64,000 nucleotides of DNA from the NCBI GenBank assembly GCA_035570275.1, contig DATMNI010000386.1:10685-74684 (forward strand). The letters are read 5' to 3'. Positions 27,131 to 34,023 of the stretch are shown here, piece after piece. Within the stretch, counting starts at the first letter, position 1. Every line of letters starts with the position of its first letter. The notes beneath the pieces are model-generated. The model saw nothing but the letters and a program-made list of their open reading frames with translations. It searched no databases and had not been told where the DNA came from. This stretch comes from DATMNI01 sp035570275. Lineage in GTDB: Bacteria > Acidobacteriota > Terriglobia > Bryobacterales > Bryobacteraceae. The translations under genes were made by a program, and so were the position numbers.

Positions 27131-27561
27131 AACAGCCCCCGAATGGTTTCGAGCACCGCCGCGCTCTCGGCATCCAGCGCCGCAATTTCGTCCATGATCT
27201 CCTGCGGGCTGCGGTGCACCACCGCCTCGCCGCCGTTTGGGTTCTTCACTAAAAGGTCGCAGGCCGGCGGGTCGATGTTCTTGGCGTCAACGCTCCAGGA
27301 CATGGGCGAGTCGGCCTGCGTCTTCTGCAACTGCACGAATTCGGCAAGCGCGGCCCACACTTCCCATCGGTAGGGGTTGTCGAGAATGAACGCGTACTTC
27401 TTGCCCTCCAGCGCGGCTTCGTCGGCTTTGTCTAGCTCCAGTCCGTCCAGGTATTTCAGGAAAAGGAGCCACGAGGTCTGCTCCGTGTAGTCCAGTTCGG
27501 TGGTGCAACCGGCCTCCTTCCAGAGGACGTCATCGATGTTCTTGAGCGCTTGTTCAAACAT
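27127..27561 (-). CDS. HsdM remnant: N- and C-termini joined, methyltransferase core deleted
   Basis: The first ~85 residues (MFEQALKNIDDVLWKEAGCT, EQTSWLLFLKYLDGLELDK, YAFILDNPYRW) are the N-terminal helical domain of type I DNA methyltransferase subunits. The last ~60 (EFVQLQKTQAD, SWSVDAKNIDPPACDLLVKN, HRSPQEIMDEIAALDAESA) are the usual HsdM C-terminus. The roughly 350-400 residues between them, with the SAM-binding and NPPF/Y catalytic motifs, are absent, yet the frame is continuous over 144 residues. It cannot methylate DNA. It is co-directional with and overlaps the YhcG gene. No hsdR is seen in the window. Confidence 0.8.
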   Translation of the reverse strand: MFEQALKNIDDVLWKEAGCTTELDYTEQTSWLLFLKYLDGLELDKADEAALEGKKYAFILDNPYRWEVWAALAEFVQLQKTQADSPMSWSVDAKNIDPPACDLLVKNPNGGEAVVHRSPQEIMDEIAALDAESAAVLETIRGLL

Positions 27562-27844
27562 GTAGGGGAGTCTTTAGGCTTGAACCGGAATGGACCTTCA
27601 GTGGTCGCCTCAGGGCGCATAGTCGGGCGGCGTCCATGTTGTTTCGCATCCTGTCGGCGCCGGTCGACAAGGGTGGCCTCGAAACCGAGGTTGGCCCCGT
27701 TGCCGACCGACGGCAGGGGGGCTTCTTCTCGCGTGGCATGTTGAAGGTTTATGGTAGCCCCCTTCGCGCCTCGCTGGTAGCCCGCCGAAGTTACGAGGAA
27801 TCAAGGGTTTGGCGCCGGCCGGCACTCGGCGAGAAGGCTTGTCT
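27562..27844. other. Intergenic, no intact gene recognised
   Basis: No convincing start, domain or RNA structure is visible here. A plus-strand open frame from 27636 crosses the stretch, but only its later part resembles a protein family. The sequence is probably eroded DNA between two rearrangement points. Confidence 0.5.
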
Positions 27845-28015
27845 GCGCTCAAGCCACGTAATTGACGATTTGGATCACTTCGAGTTGGGCCACAGCCGAT
27901 GGGACCTGATCGCTCTTTTCTTTATGCACGCCTGGTATCACGGTGCCAAGCCCCGGAGCGTACAGCGCCTTCCGGCAGCGCTGAAACCTGGTGGTTTGCT
28001 GGTGATCGAGGGAGC
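27845..28015 (+). pseudogene. Fragment of a class I SAM methyltransferase
   Basis: The translated stretch DHFELGHSRWDLIALFFMHA and LKPGGLLVIEGAG has the post-motif II and motif III pattern of small SAM-dependent methyltransferases. Neither the SAM-binding glycine loop nor the C-terminus is present. At about 28015 the sequence switches abruptly to the minus-strand permease fragment, marking a deletion or rearrangement point. Confidence 0.6.
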
Positions 28016-28740
28016 CGGCCCATGGCCGACAGCCACCAGGCGCGGCGCACGGGCGCGCGGCCTTTGCCATCCTCGCTGAGCAGCGCGTCGGCGCAGAGCG
28101 GGATGGCGACATCGTAACGGTTGCCCACCTCGACGCCGAAGAAACTGGAGGGTGTGACGCCGATGACGCGGAACCCGTGGCCATCCAGGGTGATGTTGCG
28201 GCCGGGCGCGTTGGGGTCGCCCGCGAGTTCGCGCTGCCAGAAGGCATAGCTGACCACGGCGCCGGGAGAGCCACAGCCGGACTGATCGTCTTCGGCCGTG
28301 AACCCGCGGCCCAGCATGGGCTGCACTCCAAGCACGCGGAAGAAATCGGCACTGACGTACATGCCTTCGGCGTAGCGCGCCTCACCGCCGGCGGCCAGAT
28401 TGAAGCGCGACGCGCTCCAGACCATAGCGCCGGTGAAGGCCTCGTGCCGGTTGCGGATCTGCTCCCATTGGGCGGAGGTGAGCCGCGCGCTGCGGGTGGA
28501 GAAATTGCCGGAACGCATGGACCCCTTGGCGAAATCGAGGTACGCCAGTTCCTGGGGATTGGCCACCGGGAGGGTGCGGATGCGTACCGCGTCCAGCAGT
28601 TGAAAGATGGCGGTGTTAGCGCCCACGCCGAGCGCCAGCGAAAGCACCGCGACGGCCGTGAAGCCGGGGTTTAACCGAAGCTGCCGTGCGCCATAGCGCA
28701 AGTCTTGCAGGAGATTGCCAAGCCAAGCCGTGCGATCCAT
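28016..28740 (-). pseudogene. ADOP-family ABC permease, N-terminal fragment
   Basis: From ATG 28740 the product reads MDRTAWLGNLLQDLRYGARQ, the transmembrane segment with LALGVGANTAIFQLLDAV, and the start of the periplasmic domain (YVSADFFRVLGVQPMLGRGF, ITLDGHGFRVIGVTP). Homology stops near RRAWWLSAMGRL, about 240 residues into an ~800-residue family, and the frame runs into the methyltransferase fragment. Both FtsX domains are lost, so it should be non-functional. It is a second, separate copy from the one at 17669-20079. Confidence 0.8.
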
Positions 28741-28890
28741 GCGGAATGCTCCCTCCCAAATGATACGCGGCAGGCCGGATGTAGTTAGCTTATGGGGATT
28801 TAAGGGCAGGCACGGTGGCGAGAGCGGCCCTGGTCTGAGAACTGCCTGGGAACGCCCTGGAAATGGCCTGCAAAGTGCCCACCGTGGGGT

Positions 28891-29922
28891 ATGCGCCTAA
28901 CCTATCGATTAACGTTGACTGCGGCAATTCTGGCGCTGGCCGTTGCGGGCGCGGCCAGGCCGGTGAAAAGTCGCGCGGGGGCCCCGGTCGCCCGCAGTCT
29001 GGCTGGAAACGATATTGAAGACTCAACGAAGACGGGCGCGGTGGGGCCGGCAGCGACGGGGCCAAGGGTGGTGCGGGCGCAGATTCTTCTGGACCGTGCC
29101 AAGTTCTCGCCGGGCGAAATTGACGGCGTCTACGGCGACGATTTCGGGATTGCGGTCAAGGGATATCAGGAAAACCATGGGCTGCAGCCGACCGGCACCA
29201 TTGATGCGGAGACCTGGAGCCTGCTCAACCGCGATGCCGGCCCTCTTCTGTTGACCTACACGATTACCAGATTGGATGAGAAAGGCCCGTTCCAACCTGC
29301 GCCGGCCGACGTCCAGGAAAAGGCGAAGATGAAGTGGCTTGGCTTCGAAACGCCGGAGGAGGAACTGGGCGAGCGGTTTCATTGCTCGCCGAAGCTGCTG
29401 GCCGAGTTGAACCCCGGCAAGAAACTGGACACGGCGGGGGAGCGGATCACGGTACCGAATGTGCGGCGCGGCATTGGCAGTAACGCGGGCAATAACGCGG
29501 CCGTGCGGCTGGCGGTACGCGTGGTAGTGTCGAAATCGAAGCGCACCGTAATCGCATACGGCGCCGGCAATAAGGAACTGGCGCAGTATCCGGCCACGGT
29601 TGGCGGCACGCACGATCCGCTGCCGATTGGCAAATGGACCATCACCAGCGTTCTGCACTATCCGTGGTTCAACTATGACCCGGAGCACTTCTGGAACGCC
29701 AGCCCCAAACTGGCGAAAGCAGTACTCCCGCCGGGACCGAACAGTCCCGCCGGCGCAGCCTGGATCGGCATCTCGAAAGAACATTATGGAATCCATGGGA
29801 CGCCGGACCCGGGGCACATCCGGCACGGCGAATCGGCCGGGTGTATCCGGATGACGAATTGGGATGTGGACGCGCTGTCGCGCATGGTTCGACGGGGCAC
29901 ACCGATCACCCTGGAGGAATAG
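28891..29922 (+). CDS. L,D-transpeptidase with peptidoglycan-binding domain
   Basis: The 343-residue protein starts with a signal peptide (MRLTYRLTLTAAILALAVAG), then a PG_binding_1 domain (RAQILLDRAKFSPGEIDGVY, about residues 65-115) and a LysM-like segment. The C-terminal YkuD domain has the motif HGTPDPGHIRHGESAGCIR with catalytic Cys318. It should act in the periplasm, making 3-3 peptidoglycan cross-links or anchoring proteins. The next gene is an M23-like peptidase whose TTG start lies three bases after the stop, so synthesis and cleavage of cell wall are coupled. Confidence 0.92.
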   Translation: MRLTYRLTLTAAILALAVAGAARPVKSRAGAPVARSLAGNDIEDSTKTGAVGPAATGPRVVRAQILLDRAKFSPGEIDGVYGDDFGIAVKGYQENHGLQPTGTIDAETWSLLNRDAGPLLLTYTITRLDEKGPFQPAPADVQEKAKMKWLGFETPEEELGERFHCSPKLLAELNPGKKLDTAGERITVPNVRRGIGSNAGNNAAVRLAVRVVVSKSKRTVIAYGAGNKELAQYPATVGGTHDPLPIGKWTITSVLHYPWFNYDPEHFWNASPKLAKAVLPPGPNSPAGAAWIGISKEHYGIHGTPDPGHIRHGESAGCIRMTNWDVDALSRMVRRGTPITLEE

Positions 29923-29924
29923 CG

Positions 29925-30434
29925 TTGAGCCTCCGCGTATGCATTGCCGGGCTTTTCCCGTTGTTTCTCGCGGTTGGCGCGACCGCTTCCATTCTGGAGA
30001 TGGCTCCGCCCATCGACGGACTCGTCCTGGCGAATCTGCGGGATATGTTCGTAGAAGTTCACAGCGGACATCCGCATGAGGCGATCGACATTCTGGAGCC
30101 GAGAGGGACACCAGTGCACGCGGTGGTATCCGGCACCGTCCGCAAGCTTTTTCTCAGCAAACCGGGCGGCAACACCCTATACCAATTCGACGAAATGGGA
30201 GTGTACTGCTACTACTACGCGCACCTGGACCGATACGCGGAAGGGCTGCGGGAGGGAATGCGGGTCACCCGAGGCGACGTCATCGGCTTTGTGGGATCGA
30301 CGGGAAATGCCGATCCGCGCACGCCGCACCTGCATTTTGCGATCTTCGAGTTGGGGCCGGAAAAGCAGTGGTGGAAGGGGAAGGCCGTTGACCCATATCC
30401 GGGCCTGGTAGCCGCGGTGAAGCGGGCGCAATAG
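29925..30434 (+). CDS. M23-family (LytM) peptidase
   Basis: GGAGGA at 29913-29918, inside the end of the upstream gene, is spaced six bases from TTG 29925. This start gives a signal peptide (LSLRVCIAGLFPLFLAVGAT). The 169-residue protein has the LytM fold with metal ligands in HEAID (instead of the common HxGxD form with glycine) and HLHF near the C-terminus, plus YYYAHLDRY. It should cut peptidoglycan cross-bridges or serve as an activator if the altered first motif fails to bind zinc. It is co-transcribed with the L,D-transpeptidase gene. Confidence 0.85.
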   Translation: MSLRVCIAGLFPLFLAVGATASILEMAPPIDGLVLANLRDMFVEVHSGHPHEAIDILEPRGTPVHAVVSGTVRKLFLSKPGGNTLYQFDEMGVYCYYYAHLDRYAEGLREGMRVTRGDVIGFVGSTGNADPRTPHLHFAIFELGPEKQWWKGKAVDPYPGLVAAVKRAQ

Positions 30435-30861
30435 CGGACGACCTGCGCGCACCAGTCAAGCATCCAGGCGGGGTGTCAAGGCTTGCCGGCCGCGGTTGGG
30501 ACAGTTGTCTCAACGGACTCCAAACTCTCACTGCAAACAAGGAGGTTGCTGGCGCGCTTTGTGAAAGGCTGGGACAGACGTCCCAACTCCCCCGGTGTCG
30601 ATAGCCGCAGGGCGGCCCGCGCTTTGGGACGCGCCCAGCAGAATCCCACTGACTAACCCGGCCTCGACCAACCTCGATCACCCCGGCCAACTACCCCAGC
30701 CGTGCTTCGCGCCAGACGGTCCTCTCCCCAACCACGCATGATGATGCATGCTGTGAGCAAGCTCACATCCCCGGCATTCCCGGATGGTTTTTGCGAGCCA
30801 GGGACCGGGCGCGGGCGTGGTATCTTGAACCGGTCCCGTTTTCGAGAAGCAACGGAGGGTT
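30435..30861. other. 427-bp intergenic region with two palindromes and an operator-like site
   Basis: No gene is supported. Two related inverted repeats, GTTGGGACAGTTGTCTCAAC (30495-30514) and GCTGGGACAGACGTCCCAAC (30568-30587), are present, and a CRP-like palindrome lies at 30752-30767. The region is the leader of the sedolisin-peroxidase gene pair. Confidence 0.6.
30752..30767. promoter_or_regulatory. CRP/FNR-family operator-like palindrome
   Basis: TGTGAGCAAGCTCACA is an exact match to the TGTGA-N6-TCACA consensus bound by the enterobacterial regulator CRP. It is centred about 100 bp upstream of the sedolisin start, a common activator position. Whether an acidobacterial CRP-type regulator uses it is inference. 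Confidence 0.5.
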
Positions 30862-32415
30862 ATGGCAACCGAGAGAGTAGCCGTTCGCGGCAGTGAGCGG
30901 AAAATGGCGCCGGGGTCCAGCATGATCGGCGTCGCGGATCCGTATGAAGAGGTGAGCATTACGGTGGTGATTCGCCGGAGGACTCAAACGTTACCGCGTC
31001 CCGGGTCACGCCCGGTCCCCCGCAACAAGTTCGCCGAGCTTTATGGCGGCGATCCGGCCGATGTGGAACTGATCGAACAGTTCGCCACGGACCACGATCT
31101 GACCGTGGGCGACGTCGACCTGGCGCGGCGCAGCATCCAGCTCCGCGGAACGGTGGCGAATATGAACGAGGCGTTCGGGACTCAATTGAGCCTCTTCCAG
31201 TCTCCCGACGGCGCGTACCGCGGCCGCACTGGCGAGTTGTCCGTTCCCAGCCATCTTGGCGACATAGTCATCGGTGTGTTCGGCCTGGACTCGCGTCCAC
31301 AGGCCAGGACACGATTTCGGCGGCACTTAGGCATTGCACCAATGGCGGCCGGCGACACTTCCTACACGCCCAATGCCGTAGCCAAGCTCTACGGCTTTCC
31401 TACCGCGGGAAGCGGATCGGGGCAGACGGTCGCCATCATCGAACTGGGGGGCGGGTTCCTGGCGTCCGACCTGAGCGCTTACTTCAGCAAGCTCGGCATC
31501 AGTCCGGCGCCGAAGGTGACCGCAGTCTCGGTGGACGGAGCCAGCAATCAAACGGTGGGCGATCCGAACAGCGCCGATGGCGAGGTGCTGCTTGACATCG
31601 AGGTAGTGGGCGCCATCGCACCCAAGGCCAGGATCGCGGTTTATTTCGCGCCCAACACCGACCAGGGATTCCTGGACGCGATCACGACGGCAGTGCATGA
31701 CAATACACGGAAGCCATCGGTGGTATCGATCAGTTGGGGCGGCGCTGAATCCACCTGGTCGGCGCAGTCTTTGACCGCCTACGACCAGGCCTTCCAGGAT
31801 GCGGGGCTGTTGGGAGTGACGGTGTGCTGCGCCTCCGGCGACGATGGCTCCACGGACAACGTCAGCGATGGCGCCGCGCACGTTGATTTTCCGGCGTCCA
31901 GCCCCAATGTACTCGCCTGCGGCGGCACGCGCCTGGAGTCAACGGGCGGGAAGATATCGAAAGAGGTGGTGTGGAACCAGGGCGCCGGGAAGGGCGCCTC
32001 GGGAGGCGGAGTCAGCGATCACTTCGCGCTGCCCACCTATCAGGCCGGCGCGAAGGTGCCGGTATCCGTCAATCCGGCCCACTTCAAAGGCCGCGGGGTG
32101 CCCGATATCGCGGGCGACGCCGACCCGGCCACCGGATATCAGATTCACGTGGACGGAAAGGATGCCGTTTTTGGCGGAACCAGCGCGGTGGCGCCGCTGT
32201 GGGCGGCACTGATTGCGTTGATCAACGGGCAAATCGGAAAGCCCGTGGGCTTCCTGAACACAACTCTCTATGCGAAAGCGACGGGCGCGATGCACGATAT
32301 CACGGTGGGAAACAACGGCGCCTATCAAGCCGGCGCGGGATGGGATGCCTGCACGGGTTTGGGTAGTCCAAACGGCCAGGCGCTGCTGACGGCGCTGAAG
32401 GGGTTGGCAAAATGA
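30862..32415 (+). CDS. Sedolisin (S53) serine-carboxyl peptidase with prodomain
   Basis: GGAGGG precedes ATG 30862. The 517-residue protein has a pro-kumamolisin activation domain (about residues 30-160) and an S53 catalytic domain. The motif DGEVLLDIEV holds Glu241 and Asp245, ASGDDGSTD holds the oxyanion Asp327, and GGTSAVAP holds the nucleophile Ser441. HDITVGNNG near the C-terminus is the calcium site. Family members are acid proteases. No signal peptide is visible, which is unusual, since the family is mostly secreted. It overlaps the haem peroxidase gene by ATGA, so the two are translated together. An operator-like palindrome lies upstream. Confidence 0.92.
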   Translation: MATERVAVRGSERKMAPGSSMIGVADPYEEVSITVVIRRRTQTLPRPGSRPVPRNKFAELYGGDPADVELIEQFATDHDLTVGDVDLARRSIQLRGTVANMNEAFGTQLSLFQSPDGAYRGRTGELSVPSHLGDIVIGVFGLDSRPQARTRFRRHLGIAPMAAGDTSYTPNAVAKLYGFPTAGSGSGQTVAIIELGGGFLASDLSAYFSKLGISPAPKVTAVSVDGASNQTVGDPNSADGEVLLDIEVVGAIAPKARIAVYFAPNTDQGFLDAITTAVHDNTRKPSVVSISWGGAESTWSAQSLTAYDQAFQDAGLLGVTVCCASGDDGSTDNVSDGAAHVDFPASSPNVLACGGTRLESTGGKISKEVVWNQGAGKGASGGGVSDHFALPTYQAGAKVPVSVNPAHFKGRGVPDIAGDADPATGYQIHVDGKDAVFGGTSAVAPLWAALIALINGQIGKPVGFLNTTLYAKATGAMHDITVGNNGAYQAGAGWDACTGLGSPNGQALLTALKGLAK

Positions 32416-33932
32416 GCGCGCGGCACGGCTTACCACTACGCGGGTTGGACTCAACCCAGAGGTCGCCCTTGTTTCAGGGCCGGTTCGGCCGGATGTTTCG
32501 AACGTTACCCGCGGCCCGGTTCGGCAGGGACGACAACGAGAGTCTGACGAATCTGGACGCGCTAGGCGCCGCGATGACCTCAAGCTTCGACCCTCCGAAG
32601 GACGGCAAGGATGACGAAGAGAGCGGCATACCGGCCCTATACACGTACCTCGGCCAATTCCAGGACCACGACATCACATTCGATCCGACCAGCAGTCTGA
32701 CCAAACAGAACGACCCGGACGCGCTGACCGACTTTCGCACGCCCGCGTTCGATCTGGATGACATCTACGGCCGCGGCCCCGACGATCAGCCTTACTTGTA
32801 CGACAATGGGCCCACATTTCTGCTGGGTGAGCCGATTTCAGGCGGCGGCGACCCTGACGCAAGGGACCTGCCCCGGAATAACGCGCAGATCCGGCGCGCC
32901 CTCATCGGGGATCCCCGGAACGACGAAAACGTCATCGTGTCGCAACTGCAGGGACTGTTCCTGCGCTTTCACAACCGAACCGCCGCCGACAACCCAGGGC
33001 TTGATTTCCCCGGGATTCAGAAGTTGGTGCGCTTCCATTATCAATACATGGTGCTGAACGACTTTCTGCCGCGGATTGTCCACTCCAGCATTCTGGAAGC
33101 GCTGAAGGGCGACGACGGAGCATACGACGAAGACAAGCTCCGGTTCTTTCACTGGAAGAATCGGCCCTTCATGCCGGTGGAGTTCTCGGTGGCGGCCTAC
33201 CGTCTGGGGCATTCCATGATCCGTCCGGGCTATCGGCTGAACGAAAATGTGCTGCTGCCAATATTTCCCATCGATCCGAAGATTGCACCTGGATTTCCGG
33301 AAGGGCTGACTGGCTTCCGTGCCATGAATCCGAATTGGGCCATCGATTGGGGCCGGTTCATCGACGTCGATATTCGTACTTACGATGGCAGTCCCGCGGA
33401 TAATCAGAAGCGGCTGCAGTTTGCTTATCGGATCGATACCTCCGTAGTGACACCGCTCTCCGGCCTGCCCCGCAGTGTGGCGCCCGATCCGCCGCCCTCC
33501 TTGCCACAACGGAACCTGCGGCGCGGATTTCGATTGATGCTGCCTTCGGGTCAAGCGGTCGCGCACGCCATGAATCTGCATCCTCTGGCGGATACAGATA
33601 TCCTGATTGGCAAGGGCACCGACGCCCCGGACCCCGCCGCGAAGAATATCGTGGCGGTTTCGAAAGTGTTCGCCGGGAATTGTCCCCTGTGGACTTATAT
33701 CCTGGCGGAGGCCATGCACCACCAGGAACCGGTCAAAATACCGGTTAGGGAGAGCGTCACGATCACCACCCCCAGGCTGGGTCCGGTGGGCGGCCGGATT
33801 GTGGCGGAGGTTTTCCTGGGCTTGATGTTCGGCGACAGCAACTCGCTTTTGAGAGTCAATCCGCAATGGCAGCCTGCATCCGGACCGAACTTCGCGCTGA
33901 AGGACTTCGTCAACTACGCCCTGGGTAAATAA
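32412..33932 (+). CDS. Animal-type haem peroxidase (peroxinectin-like)
   Basis: The 506-residue protein belongs to the PF03098 peroxidase family. GQFQDHDITFD contains the distal histidine, and EFSVAAYRLGHSMIRPGYRL contains the proximal histidine and conserved arginine region. MPVEFSVAAYRLGHS and FLPRIVHSSILEAL follow the bacterial subgroup. It would oxidise substrates with hydrogen peroxide. As with the sedolisin, no signal peptide is seen. The four-base overlap with the protease gene indicates tight coupling. Downstream is a 13-bp tandem repeat and then a convergent gene. Confidence 0.9.
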   Translation: MSARHGLPLRGLDSTQRSPLFQGRFGRMFRTLPAARFGRDDNESLTNLDALGAAMTSSFDPPKDGKDDEESGIPALYTYLGQFQDHDITFDPTSSLTKQNDPDALTDFRTPAFDLDDIYGRGPDDQPYLYDNGPTFLLGEPISGGGDPDARDLPRNNAQIRRALIGDPRNDENVIVSQLQGLFLRFHNRTAADNPGLDFPGIQKLVRFHYQYMVLNDFLPRIVHSSILEALKGDDGAYDEDKLRFFHWKNRPFMPVEFSVAAYRLGHSMIRPGYRLNENVLLPIFPIDPKIAPGFPEGLTGFRAMNPNWAIDWGRFIDVDIRTYDGSPADNQKRLQFAYRIDTSVVTPLSGLPRSVAPDPPPSLPQRNLRRGFRLMLPSGQAVAHAMNLHPLADTDILIGKGTDAPDPAAKNIVAVSKVFAGNCPLWTYILAEAMHHQEPVKIPVRESVTITTPRLGPVGGRIVAEVFLGLMFGDSNSLLRVNPQWQPASGPNFALKDFVNYALGK

Positions 33933-33940
33933 ACCTAGTA

Positions 33941-33992
33941 AATGAAGCCGGCAAATGAACCCGGTAAATGAAGCCGGCAAATGAACCCGCCA
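33941..33992. repeat. 13-bp tandem repeat, four units
   Basis: AAATGAAGCCGGC and AAATGAACCCGGT alternate (33941-33953, 33954-33966, 33967-33979, 33980-33992) in the gap between the convergent peroxidase and glucuronidase genes. Confidence 0.85.
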
Positions 33993-34023
33993 GCGGGGCG
34001 GCCGCACCAACCCGCCCCACAAA

